The notes beneath the pieces were generated by a model. It ran no database searches. It was not told where the DNA came from and saw only the letters and a program-made list of their open reading frames with translations. A stretch of DNA of 32,710 bases from an uncultured Oscillospiraceae bacterium (GTDB lineage: Bacteria > Bacillota > Clostridia > Oscillospirales > Acutalibacteraceae), in NCBI GenBank assembly GCA_949293315.1, contig CASFCH010000069.1, positions 1-32,710 on the forward strand, read 5' to 3'. Position numbers and translations under genes: made by a program. How positions within the stretch are numbered: the stretch's first letter is position 1; the number at the start of each line of letters is the position of its first letter. Below, piece after piece: positions 23,842 to 32,329 of the stretch.

Positions 23842-24975
23842 TTATGCGTCCATCATGTGCGCAAAGTCCGCCATGGCCTCCGAGATCTTGATCTGCTGGG
23901 GACAGACGGCCTCGCAGCTGCGGCAGCCGATACAGGCGCCCGGCTGCTTCTCCGCTGGAATGGCGGACAGCGCCATGGGCGCGATAAAGCCGCCCTGCGT
24001 AAAGCGGTGCTCGTTATAGAGCGCAAGCAGCTCCGGGATATCGAGCCCCTGCGGGCAATGGCTGACGCAGTAGTGGCACGCCGTGCAGGGCAGCACCTTC
24101 TGCCGCACCATGCCGTCCGCAATCGAGAGCAACACGTCCATCTCCTCGCCGCTGAGCGGCCGGTCCGCCTCAAAGGTCTTGAGATTCGCCTGCAGCTGCT
24201 CCATATTGGACATGCCCGAGAGCGTCACCGTCACGCCCGGCACCGTCTGGAGGAAGCGGAACGCCCACGCGGGCACCGTCTCCTCCGGCCGGAGCGCTTT
24301 CAGGCGCGCCTCGTCGTCCTGCGTGAGTTTGGCCAGACGCCCGCCGCGCAGCGGCTCCATCACCCATACCGGGATATTCCGCTGTGCCAGCAGCTCCACC
24401 TTGGCCCTGGCATCCTGAAAGCTCCAGTCCAGATAATTGAGCTGGATCTGACAGAACTCCATGTCATCCCCGTAGGCATCGAGGAAGCGCTTCATCACCG
24501 CATAGCTCCCGTGGACGGAAAAGCCGAGATGGCGGATCCTGCCCGCCCTCTTCTGCTGTGTCAGGTAGGCGTGGATGCCGTACTTTTCATCCAGATAGGC
24601 GTCTATGTTCATCTCGCAGACATTGTGGAACAGATAGAAATCAAAGTACTCCACGCGGCACTTTTTCAGCTGCTGCTCGAAGATCTGCTCCACCTTGTCC
24701 ATATTGGAGAGGTCATAGCCCGGGAACTTGTCGGCCAGGCAATACTTCTCCCGCGGATAGCGGCTCAGCGCCCTCCCCATGACGAGCTCCGAATTGCCGC
24801 CGTGGTAGCCCCAAGCCGTATCGTAGTAATTGACGCCGTGTGCCATGGCGCAGTCCACCATTTCCAGCGCGGCCGCCTCATCGATGCGGGAATCCTCCCC
24901 GTCGATGACGGGCAGGCGCATGGCCCCGAAGCCCAAGGCGGACAGCTTCATCCCCTGATAATCCCTGTAAATCAA
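23842..24975 (-). CDS. aldo/keto reductase with two C-terminal [4Fe-4S] motifs
   Basis: 377 residues. An aldo/keto reductase barrel starts at SALGFGAMRLP, with the probable catalytic Tyr in TAWGYHGGNSE and Lys in ADKFPG. Two cluster motifs follow at the C-terminus: CTACHYCVSHCP and CIGCRSCEAVCP. Such fusions probably pass electrons to a carbonyl substrate, but the substrate is unknown. The start is a TTG at 24975, with AAAGGAG ten bases upstream. An ATG eight codons in would cut conserved residues. A MerR-type promoter precedes it, and the gutted reductase follows after 18 bases. Confidence 0.92.
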   Translation of the reverse strand: MIYRDYQGMKLSALGFGAMRLPVIDGEDSRIDEAAALEMVDCAMAHGVNYYDTAWGYHGGNSELVMGRALSRYPREKYCLADKFPGYDLSNMDKVEQIFEQQLKKCRVEYFDFYLFHNVCEMNIDAYLDEKYGIHAYLTQQKRAGRIRHLGFSVHGSYAVMKRFLDAYGDDMEFCQIQLNYLDWSFQDARAKVELLAQRNIPVWVMEPLRGGRLAKLTQDDEARLKALRPEETVPAWAFRFLQTVPGVTVTLSGMSNMEQLQANLKTFEADRPLSGEEMDVLLSIADGMVRQKVLPCTACHYCVSHCPQGLDIPELLALYNEHRFTQGGFIAPMALSAIPAEKQPGACIGCRSCEAVCPQQIKISEAMADFAHMMDA

Positions 24976-25039
24976 CCCTGATACACTCCTTTTTCTCCGG
25001 CTGAGCGGGCGGACAAGCCCCGCCTGCTGTTCCGATACC

Positions 25040-25070
25040 ATTATACTCCTTGAAGTCCACTCCAAGTCAA
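25040..25070 (-). promoter_or_regulatory. MerR-type promoter with 19-bp spacer and dyad
   Basis: On the minus strand, TTGACT (25065-25070), a 19-bp spacer and TATAAT (25040-25045). The spacer and edge of the -35 hold CTTGGAGT-GG-ACTTCAAG, an 18-bp dyad (25049-25066) with one mismatch. A long spacer filled by a dyad is the standard layout for activation by MerR-family proteins. No merR gene is in the window. Confidence 0.75.
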
Positions 25071-25099
25071 CAGCAGTTTTTTCGGACGTGCGGCGCATG

Positions 25100-25134
25100 A
25101 AAAACCGGCGGCCCGGGAAGCCCCTGACCGCCGG
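25100..25134 (-). terminator. terminator of the BceB-like permease gene
   Basis: On the minus strand, CCGGCGG/CCGCCGG with a partly paired 16-nt interior, followed by TTTTT. It is just after the permease stop. Confidence 0.8.
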
Positions 25135-25141
25135 AATCATT

Positions 25142-27136
25142 TTATTTTGATATGGAATACACAACCTCCCGCCGGGCGACCAGATAGGTAGCCGCAAAGT
25201 ATAAGACATAGATCACGGTCGTCAGGACGGCAACGGCGGCTGTGACCGACCAGGCTGACGATGAGAGAGCGGTGAGGCCGGCGCCTTCCATCATTCGCCC
25301 GATAATCGCCGCAATCGGAACCGTGGAGGCGATCGGCACGATAAAGGGCAGGAAGAAAAACACGGCGAGCTGACGGAACAGCGCCCGGCGCTGCTCCCGG
25401 CGTCCACAGCCGATGCGGAACAGGATGGCATAGCGGCGGCGATCGTCGCTGAACCCGGCAAGTACCTTGAGAGCCAGCACAGCGATGGCCAGCAGCACAA
25501 AGGTTACGGAAACATACAGTGCACCGGTAATCAGCACTGCCACTGTCCCATTCTGATACTGGCGCGAAAGCTCTTTAATCCCCCACTGTATTCCGGAGCC
25601 CTGTACACTAATATTCCGATGGTTTAGCGTATCCAGAATCCCCTGCTCGAGCGCAGAAGCGTCCGCTCCCCCCTCCTTCAGATTAAAGCCGACGTGATAG
25701 GAGGCCACCATCATCCCCTGTACCATGCTGTCGGGGACGACCGTCACAAAATATTCACTCATGAATAAAGGCAGCTCCCTGCTTGATCCGCCGTAGACGG
25801 CGGTGACTCCATTTTTAACGAGTGGGATATCCCGGTATTGCTCCGTGTCAAACCCGATCTCCTGAACGATAAAATATTCATTCTCACCAAACGTCAGCTC
25901 AGGAAGACCTGCGGCAGCGAGTAGTGTATTGTACATGCTGATCGGGATGTAAAAATCCTTCAGGCTCTCGTATCCCAGGCCGCTGGGGCCGGTGATATCC
26001 TGCGAGCCATCCGTATAAATCCGGTACGGGTACTCCCCCGTCACCGCATTGTACGATCCAATGATATGGTTCATTTTTTGCGCGCTGTCCTCAAATTCCC
26101 GCTCGGCCTCCGGTCCGGAGAACGCAGTTCCCTGCTCCTCAGGTTCAAAGGCTGTCATCACATCAAACGGCATGACGCGGTCGAGCGAGGTATCCAGCGT
26201 GGACTTGTACGCGAGCGCGGCATCGGCCCCGATGATGGAGAACGCAATGAGTACCGAGAGGATGCCCGCAATGACCGCGTTCGCGCCGAGCTGCCCGGAG
26301 AGCTGCCGCAGTACAAAGGTATTGCTCCCCCGGGCACAAAACTTCCGGCTGCGCATGAGGAGCCACACGATGCTGCGGCACAGCCCGACGTGGAACAGGA
26401 ACAGGCACGCTGCAAAGAAAATCATACAGTAAAGCCATCCCATTGAATTACCGTTTTCCGCCGCTATCTGTGTCATCTGATGGTCAAAGATCAAAAAGCT
26501 GGCGACAATGCCTGCAAGAGAGGCGGCGGAGACCCCCAACCACAGCACAGGATGGCGCGCGCTTCGCGTGACCTTTTGATCCCCGTGGATCAACTCCTGG
26601 ATCGTGGCGCGTTTCAGGTAACGTCCGGCCGTGAGCGACGCGAGCAGGAACACCACCGCGACGAGCACCGCCGTCAATACGAGCGCTTTGACCGAATACC
26701 CGGACACGTCGAGCTCCATCTGCATCAGGTTCATTACAAGCATCATCAATCCCTGATAGAGGAACAGCCCGAGCACCATTCCCAGCACGAGCGCGGCCGC
26801 CCCGAGGAGCAGCATCTCCAGAATAAAGAGCGTGCGGATGTTCCGCCGCGTCATCCCGAGGGTCAGATACGTGCCGAACTCCCGCTTGCGCAGGCGGAGC
26901 AAAAACGACGTGGCGTAGCCGAGTACAAAGGACACCACGAGCGACACCAGAACGGAGAGCGCGATCAGCCCCTGCTTCATATCCTGAAATCCGTGGGAAA
27001 ACGCAGATAGATCCTCGCTATAAATCACATTGTGGATTGCAAACATCAGCGCCACGGTGAACGTAACGGTGATAAAGTAGATCAGATAGTTGCCCACCTG
27101 GCGGCGGACGTTGCGCAGGGCGAGTTTAGCGAACAT
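25142..27136 (-). CDS. BceB-like ABC transporter permease (FtsX family)
   Basis: 664 residues. The N-terminal helix and two groups of membrane helices frame a long central segment (roughly 310-520) that is mostly hydrophilic and presumably extracellular. The C-terminus has three more helices. This ten-helix plan with a large outer domain is that of BceB-type permeases, which detect and remove cell-wall-active peptides and signal through a matched kinase. The start at 27136 has GGAGG eight bases upstream, within the end of the ATPase gene, so the two are coupled. The kinase and response regulator genes lie just upstream. Confidence 0.92.
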   Translation of the reverse strand: MFAKLALRNVRRQVGNYLIYFITVTFTVALMFAIHNVIYSEDLSAFSHGFQDMKQGLIALSVLVSLVVSFVLGYATSFLLRLRKREFGTYLTLGMTRRNIRTLFILEMLLLGAAALVLGMVLGLFLYQGLMMLVMNLMQMELDVSGYSVKALVLTAVLVAVVFLLASLTAGRYLKRATIQELIHGDQKVTRSARHPVLWLGVSAASLAGIVASFLIFDHQMTQIAAENGNSMGWLYCMIFFAACLFLFHVGLCRSIVWLLMRSRKFCARGSNTFVLRQLSGQLGANAVIAGILSVLIAFSIIGADAALAYKSTLDTSLDRVMPFDVMTAFEPEEQGTAFSGPEAEREFEDSAQKMNHIIGSYNAVTGEYPYRIYTDGSQDITGPSGLGYESLKDFYIPISMYNTLLAAAGLPELTFGENEYFIVQEIGFDTEQYRDIPLVKNGVTAVYGGSSRELPLFMSEYFVTVVPDSMVQGMMVASYHVGFNLKEGGADASALEQGILDTLNHRNISVQGSGIQWGIKELSRQYQNGTVAVLITGALYVSVTFVLLAIAVLALKVLAGFSDDRRRYAILFRIGCGRREQRRALFRQLAVFFFLPFIVPIASTVPIAAIIGRMMEGAGLTALSSSAWSVTAAVAVLTTVIYVLYFAATYLVARREVVYSISK

Positions 27137-27893
27137 CCGCCTCACCTCCCAGCGACGCCATCACGGGCAGGATCTCATCATACACCGCCTGGTGGCTCCG
27201 ATCCCCGCGCAGGAGTTCGTTCCAGATCCTGCCGTCCTTCAGGAACAGGATGCGGCTCGCGTAGGAGGCGACGACCGCGTCGTGCGTCACCATCAAGATC
27301 GTGGAGCCGAGGGAACGGTTCATCTGCTCGAAGGTGTGCATCAGGTTCCGCGAGTTGGCGGAGTCGAGTGCCCCGGTTGGTTCATCCGCCAGGACAAGAG
27401 CCGGATGTGTGATGATCGCCCGCGCACAGGCCGCCCGCTGCCGCTGGCCGCCAGAGAGCTCATTCGGGAATTTTCCAAGCTGATCGGTCACGCCCAGCTC
27501 CTCCGCCACGCGGCGCAGTTCCTGCTGTGTCTGATCGTGTGGGACATGCTTCAGGTTCAGGGGCAGCGCGATATTCTCCCCCACTGTGAGCGTATCAAGC
27601 AGGTTGTACTCCTGAAAGATAAAGCCCAGCTTGTCGCGCCGGAAGGATGAGAGGAAGTCCTCCTTCTGCTCGACGATATCCGTGCCCTCCACCAGGATCT
27701 TCCCGGAACTGACTCGGTCGATGGTGGCGATCACATTGAGCAGCGTGCTCTTACCGGAGCCGGATGCACCCATGATGGCAGTGAAATCCCCTTCCTGTAC
27801 GGAAAAGGAAATCCCATCAAGCGCCTTGGTAACAACACTGCCGCTGCCATAGTATTTGGTAACATTTTGGACATTCAAAATCTCTTTTGCCAT
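27126..27893 (-). CDS. BceA-like ABC transporter ATPase
   Basis: 255 residues. Walker A is GASGSGKS, the Q loop lies in [13 protein letters not shown], the signature is LSGGQRQR, Walker B is [12 protein letters not shown] and the switch is MVTHD. The sequence fits the MacB/LolD/BceA group, which works with FtsX-type permeases. The start at 27893 has GGAGG eight bases upstream. That ribosome site is also one arm of an 11-bp inverted repeat. It overlaps the permease gene by 11 bases. Together with the permease and the two-component genes it forms a peptide-antibiotic sensing and resistance module. Confidence 0.95.
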   Translation of the reverse strand: MAKEILNVQNVTKYYGSGSVVTKALDGISFSVQEGDFTAIMGASGSGKSTLLNVIATIDRVSSGKILVEGTDIVEQKEDFLSSFRRDKLGFIFQEYNLLDTLTVGENIALPLNLKHVPHDQTQQELRRVAEELGVTDQLGKFPNELSGGQRQRAACARAIITHPALVLADEPTGALDSANSRNLMHTFEQMNRSLGSTILMVTHDAVVASYASRILFLKDGRIWNELLRGDRSHQAVYDEILPVMASLGGEADVR

Positions 27894-27901
27894 AAACAAA
27901 A

Positions 27902-27937
27902 CCTCCGTTTCGCCCCTATCTTACCACGAAACGGAGG
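27902..27937 (-). repeat. inverted repeat around the bceA-like -10 box, including the ribosome site
   Basis: On the minus strand, CCTCCGTTTCG and CGAAACGGAGG form perfect 11-base arms around 14 bases that hold a TAAGAT -10 (27918-27923). The second arm contains the GGAGG of the ATPase gene and is followed by TTTTGTTT. In read-through RNA it would act as a terminator or ribosome-site mask. Confidence 0.75.
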
Positions 27938-27982
27938 GAATTCCTCTAACACAGCGTATGCACTTACCTTACGATTTTGTAA
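27918..27982 (-). promoter_or_regulatory. probable bceA-like promoter with BceR-type site
   Basis: On the minus strand, TAAGAT (27918-27923) has a poor -35, as expected of an activated promoter. Upstream, TTACA-AAAT-CGTAA (27969-27982) differs by one base from the TNACA-N4-TGTAA motif described for BceR-like regulators. It overlaps the kinase stop codon. Confidence 0.55.
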
Positions 27983-28946
27983 GGGCGGCAAACGCGAGGC
28001 AAACGCGGGTAAAGCGCCCCTGCTCCGATTCGACCATCAGATCAATATTCAGGCGTTGGCACAATTCCCGGACGATGTACAGACCCATCCCGGTACTGCT
28101 GCCGCGGGTACGCCCGTTCGTCCCGGTGAAACCACGCTCCGTCACGCGGGGGAGTTCGTGCGCAGGGATACCGATCCCATTATCCTCGACCGTGATTTTC
28201 CCCTCTGCCGCCAAAATCGCGACGGTGCAGCCAGGGCAATATTGGGCACAGTTGACCAGCAGCTGCTTGAGGATAAAACACAGCGCCTTATCGTCCGTAC
28301 TGACGGTAAAATCGCCCTGCACCTGCACGCGGATACCGGCGGCGAGCAGCAGCTCCATCTGGCTCTTGACCGCCTCATTGATTACTGCGGCAACCGGCAC
28401 CGTGCGGATGACCGTATCCTTTTCCGCCGTACGCAGGCGCGCATAGTAAAGGATATTTTCCGTCAGGTTGTCGGCGCGCTTGAGCTCCCGCCGCAGTTTG
28501 CGCGGATCACCGCCGTTTGACAGGATCAGGGAGCAGGCGGTCAAGGGCGTCTTGATCTCGTGGATCCACTGCTCCACATAATCCATGTACGCCTCCTGGG
28601 CGCGGCGCGTATCTTCCACCTGCCCGATCGCACTGCGCGAGACAGTTTTCATCACCTCGAAATAGGCCCGCTCCACAGCGTCCTGCGGCTCCGGCAGCAG
28701 CTCGCCGAGCAAATATGGCTCCTCCATCTGCTCCGCCAGCCGTTCAAGACGGGCGATGCGCCTGCGCGCGAGCAGGAACGCGACGGCCAGCCATGCGGCG
28801 ATCAGCAACAGCGCGCCCACTGCCAGTAGGAGAACAAGTCGCCACCCCGCGCCAGCCGCAGCCATCAATCCGCAGCACAGCACCATACCGATGCCCAAAA
28901 AGCAGAGGGTGACAGCCTTAGAGGACAAAAAGTCACGCAGCTTCAT
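27969..28946 (-). CDS. BceS-like intramembrane-sensing histidine kinase
   Basis: 325 residues. Two N-terminal membrane helices (about 13-32 and 37-60) have hardly any outside loop, the hallmark of intramembrane-sensing kinases that take their signal from a BceAB transporter. Phospho-accepting His129 lies in QWIHEIKTPL. The ATPase part has the N box around QLLVNCAQY, DNGIGIP and STGMGLYI. The ATG overlaps the response regulator stop as ATGA (28943-28946). The partner transporter genes lie downstream. Confidence 0.94.
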   Translation of the reverse strand: MKLRDFLSSKAVTLCFLGIGMVLCCGLMAAAGAGWRLVLLLAVGALLLIAAWLAVAFLLARRRIARLERLAEQMEEPYLLGELLPEPQDAVERAYFEVMKTVSRSAIGQVEDTRRAQEAYMDYVEQWIHEIKTPLTACSLILSNGGDPRKLRRELKRADNLTENILYYARLRTAEKDTVIRTVPVAAVINEAVKSQMELLLAAGIRVQVQGDFTVSTDDKALCFILKQLLVNCAQYCPGCTVAILAAEGKITVEDNGIGIPAHELPRVTERGFTGTNGRTRGSSTGMGLYIVRELCQRLNIDLMVESEQGRFTRVCLAFAALTKS

Positions 28947-29554
28947 AGGCGGTACCCCACGCCGCGTACCGTTCGGATATAGTCGGCCGCACCGAGCTTT
29001 TTGAGCTTTTCACGCAGGCGATTGATATTGACATAGAGAGTGTTCTCATCCACGTACAGGCTGTTCTGCCACAGATCCTCAATGATCTCCTCCCGCGTGC
29101 AAAGCTCCTTGCGCATCAGGCAGGCCAGGATCCGCGTCTCATTTTTCGTCAGCTCCGCACTCCGATCGCGGAAGGTGACCTTCATCCCCGCGAGGTCGAG
29201 CGTCAGTTCCCGGCTGGTGAGGAGGGTGCTGTTCTTCCGCCGGAGCAGGCGTTCGATGCGCGCCAGCAGCACGGAGGAGTGATAGGGCTTGCGGATGTAG
29301 TCGTCCGCCCCCATCCCAAAACCAAGCAGCTCATCCTCCGCAGAACCGCGCGCTGTGAGGAAGATAACCGGCACATCCGAGTGCATCCGCAATTTGCGGC
29401 AGCGCTCAAAGCCGTTCTCCCCCGGCAGGTTGATATCCAGCAGCGCCAGCTCGCACGGCGGCTCCTCCACCACCTGATAACCATTGGCGCGCAGCAGCTG
29501 TGAGAGTTCCTCCCGGATGCTCGCGTCATCCTCTGCAATTAAAATTCTGTCCAT
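28943..29554 (-). CDS. BceR-like OmpR-family response regulator with shortened receiver domain
   Basis: 203 residues. The receiver has the acidic pair in AEDD (8-10) and the phospho-acceptor Asp40 in LALLDINLPG. VIFLTARG supplies the Thr and YIRKPY the Lys. The C-terminal winged helix ends in NRLREKLKKLGAADYIRTVRGVGYRL. Compared with usual family spacing, about 12 residues are missing between GYQVVEE and the Asp strand, the region of helix alpha-2. Asp40 would otherwise be near position 52. The frame is intact and the active-site set complete. The start has GGAGATC upstream. It is translationally coupled to the kinase. Confidence 0.92.
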   Translation of the reverse strand: MDRILIAEDDASIREELSQLLRANGYQVVEEPPCELALLDINLPGENGFERCRKLRMHSDVPVIFLTARGSAEDELLGFGMGADDYIRKPYHSSVLLARIERLLRRKNSTLLTSRELTLDLAGMKVTFRDRSAELTKNETRILACLMRKELCTREEIIEDLWQNSLYVDENTLYVNINRLREKLKKLGAADYIRTVRGVGYRL

Positions 29555-29619
29555 GGCAGATCTCCTAATGATTCAGGTAAATTGTCAGGCAAAGCGCATT
29601 TTTACGGCTTGCGCCGGAC

Positions 29620-29641
29620 GGAACGCTGAGGGCAGCGTTCC
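29620..29641. repeat. REP-like palindrome
   Basis: GGAACGCT-GAGGGC-AGCGTTCC, a perfect 8-bp-arm inverted repeat between the GH31 and response regulator genes. It lies near a second GC-rich stretch at about 29606-29617. No T run follows on either strand, so it is not a normal terminator. Confidence 0.55.
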
Positions 29642-29683
29642 CTACGATGCACACCAAAAGCCAGTACACCACATGCCGCCCCA

Positions 29684-32071
29684 TCAATACGCCATCGCTT
29701 CCAATTCCTCCAGCGGTCCGCGCAGAGCTTTGGACAGGCCGGCCGGAATTTTTCCCTCCCGGACAAGTGCGTGATAGCGGGCGGTCTTTTGAATATTGGA
29801 ACCCTGGTAGCGCGCGACAATGGCGATCGCCTGATCGTGCTTTGGCACGCTCTTTTTCTCACTGAAATCTGTGACTGTAACAGTGACTTTGTCGCCCGGG
29901 CGGACGCCGGTGAGATCCACGATCAGGTAGTCTGTACCAGAGACCGTCCATTGAGCCGCATCCGGCGTATCCACTTGAACATTTCCGCCTTGTACCGGCA
30001 GGATATTGCGGAAGCTCAAACGGTAGTGCACCTGCCCACGGACAACGCCGGTATCGCCCGTATAGGGATTGATCTTAAAGGTGATGGTGTTCCCGTCCTC
30101 CGCGATCTCAAACCGGCGTACGGCATAATGCCCATCGCGGAAGGCCATGCTTTCGCCGTCGTCCTCATACAGATCATACGCGCCGTTCCCGTTGAAGAGC
30201 ACCAGTTCCAGATCGGTGGGCAGCTCCGCACCGTTAGAGGTCTCATCCATGTCGAGCGGCAGGATCGTCCCGGCCTTTGCCAAGAGCGGGAAGCTCTCCA
30301 GCGTACGGTACATGGTGACAAAACCGCGCCGGTGATAGACATTCCTGGTGAAAAAGTCCGTGTACTTCTCACCATCCAGCCATACCTTGACCGGAGCCAT
30401 CAGCGTCTTGGCGTTTGTGTGCTCCGTGATGGGGGCTGCGATCAGCGATGGGCCAAACAAAAATTGATTTTTCACCTGGTAGGCCTCCGGATCGTCGGGA
30501 TGGGAGTAGTACATCGGTTCGATCAGCGCGCGGCCGTTTACATGTGTCTGATAGTTGGCGGAGTAGAGGTATGGGATCAGCCGGCGGCGCAATCGCAGCC
30601 AGTCTGTGGCCATATATTCGGTGGACTTCTGATACTTCCACGGCTCCTTGCCCAGGAAGGCATTGGAGGTGGAGTGAAGCCGGTTGATCGGGCTGAGCAC
30701 GCCAAGCTGGAGCCAGCGCAGATAGAGCTCGTCATCGCGCACACCCATATGGTGGCCGCCGATGTCGTGGCTCCACCAGGTGTAGCCGATATTAGAGGCC
30801 GTAGCGGTAAAGTATGGCTGGAACGCAAGGGTGCGCCAGGTGATGGCGCTGTCCCCGGAGAAGCCGAGCGGATAGCGGTGGCTGCCCACGCCCGCATAGC
30901 GGGATAGGATCAGGCCGCGCTTGCCGCCGCGCGCGCTGTCGATATAGTGGTAGTGGTTGAGCGGCCACAGCGGATCGAGCCCGGGAACTCTCGTCTTTTT
31001 ACCCTGCTGCCAGTCGATCCACCAGAAATCCACGCCGTCCTTCTCATACGGGTGGTGAATGTATTCAAAATAAGCCTCGACAAATTGGGGGTCGCTGATA
31101 TCGAACTCAATGCGCTGCTTGCTCTCCGGATCGACACCCATGGCACGCGCCATCTCCGGATACATATCCTCAAAAAATCGAACGCCTTCCGCCGGATGGA
31201 TATTGAGGGTGATTTTCAGGTGGCGGCGCTTTAAATCCTGCAAAAAGGCATGGTAGTCCGGGAACAGATCCGTGTTCCAGGAATAACCCGTCCACCCCTC
31301 GGAGGAATCGTACCGCTTGCTGATCGTGTTGATCTGGTATTTATTGCGGGCGCGGTCGCCAAATTTACTCACCACATCTACCCAGTGCCAGTCCATATCC
31401 ACAGTGGCGACGGTGAGCGGAATCTGCCTGCGCTCAAATTGATCCATCAAATCCAAATACTCCTGCTGCGTGTACGCCCAATAGCGGCTCCACCAGTTGC
31501 CCAGGCAAAAGCGCGGCAGCAGCGGCGTGTGGCCGGTGAGATCAAAAAACTCCTGCAGCCCGCCGCGGAAGTCCCGGCCAAAGGCGAGATAATACTTGTC
31601 GTCCGTCCCCTCCGGACGCGGGAGGATCGTCCCCTCCTCCGTCAGGATCAGGGACTTGCTGTCGTCGATAACCGTTGCCCCGCTGCGGGAAAAGATGCCG
31701 TCTTTGAGCGGAACGGCGCCGTCGGTGGCATCCAATGTCCGGCGGGTTCCCTTCAGATTCCCCTTAAAATTGCGGATGGTTCCGAAGCCGTCGAGCTCGA
31801 TCCACCGCATTTTACGGGTGCGCATATCATAGTAAAACACACACTGTTCCGTATGGATGGCGATCCTGCTCCCTTTTTTCTCCACGGTAAATTGCGGCGT
31901 CTGAAAATTACGGTACCACACGGCCTGTGTGGGCCGGTCGCAAAAGTTCCCATGTTCAACACGGATCATACGAGGCGTCAGGACACTGATCCGTACCTCC
32001 CCCTCGATGATCGTGCATGCCTCCTCGGTTTTGGAGGCCGTGTGTATGCCAAATTCCTGTGCAAAATCCAT
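29684..32071 (-). CDS. glycoside hydrolase family 31 (alpha-glucosidase-like)
   Basis: 795 residues. An N-terminal beta domain is followed by the (beta/alpha)8 catalytic barrel. The nucleophile Asp353 lies in FWWIDWQQG and the acid/base Asp407 in FSGDSAITW. TVATVDMDWHWVD and the GYTWWSHDIGGHH segment are typical of family 31. C-terminal beta domains and an extra charged tail of about 50 residues follow. There is no signal peptide, so it acts inside the cell, probably on imported alpha-linked oligosaccharides; specificity is uncertain. The start at 32071 is preferred to an ATG six bases up, which would be too close to GGGAG. No transporter is adjacent. Confidence 0.94.
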   Translation of the reverse strand: MDFAQEFGIHTASKTEEACTIIEGEVRISVLTPRMIRVEHGNFCDRPTQAVWYRNFQTPQFTVEKKGSRIAIHTEQCVFYYDMRTRKMRWIELDGFGTIRNFKGNLKGTRRTLDATDGAVPLKDGIFSRSGATVIDDSKSLILTEEGTILPRPEGTDDKYYLAFGRDFRGGLQEFFDLTGHTPLLPRFCLGNWWSRYWAYTQQEYLDLMDQFERRQIPLTVATVDMDWHWVDVVSKFGDRARNKYQINTISKRYDSSEGWTGYSWNTDLFPDYHAFLQDLKRRHLKITLNIHPAEGVRFFEDMYPEMARAMGVDPESKQRIEFDISDPQFVEAYFEYIHHPYEKDGVDFWWIDWQQGKKTRVPGLDPLWPLNHYHYIDSARGGKRGLILSRYAGVGSHRYPLGFSGDSAITWRTLAFQPYFTATASNIGYTWWSHDIGGHHMGVRDDELYLRWLQLGVLSPINRLHSTSNAFLGKEPWKYQKSTEYMATDWLRLRRRLIPYLYSANYQTHVNGRALIEPMYYSHPDDPEAYQVKNQFLFGPSLIAAPITEHTNAKTLMAPVKVWLDGEKYTDFFTRNVYHRRGFVTMYRTLESFPLLAKAGTILPLDMDETSNGAELPTDLELVLFNGNGAYDLYEDDGESMAFRDGHYAVRRFEIAEDGNTITFKINPYTGDTGVVRGQVHYRLSFRNILPVQGGNVQVDTPDAAQWTVSGTDYLIVDLTGVRPGDKVTVTVTDFSEKKSVPKHDQAIAIVARYQGSNIQKTARYHALVREGKIPAGLSKALRGPLEELEAMAY

Positions 32072-32131
32072 CTCCATCTCCCTTTCCCATGCGGCGTCAA
32101 CCGTTACAAAAAATGCGGGCTTTCACGCTCT

Positions 32132-32160
32132 ATTCTATCATCATTCCACAGCCGTGGCAA
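32132..32160 (-). promoter_or_regulatory. promoter of the GH31 gene, with a small palindrome
   Basis: On the minus strand, TTGCCA (32155-32160), 17 bp and TAGAAT (32132-32137). CCAC-GGCT-GTGG overlaps the -35 and the adjoining spacer (32146-32157) and could be a repressor site. Confidence 0.7.
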
Positions 32161-32234
32161 TCCCCCATATTCCCGGTAAACGTATCCGACAAAAACGGCG
32201 CCGTTTTTGCCTGCACATCTATTGCTTTCATCCA

Positions 32235-32263
32235 TTGTATTTATCTGAAGATGGGAATAAAAT
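32235..32263 (+). promoter_or_regulatory. candidate promoter of the MATE gene
   Basis: TTGTAT (32235-32240), 17 bp and TAAAAT (32258-32263). A perfect TTGACA at 32291-32296 has no good -10 at the right distance before the ATG. Confidence 0.45.
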
Positions 32264-32329
32264 AATATCAGAATAAATTTTCAGAAAATATTGACAAAAA
32301 AGCATCCTTCGGATTGGTGATCTGATACA

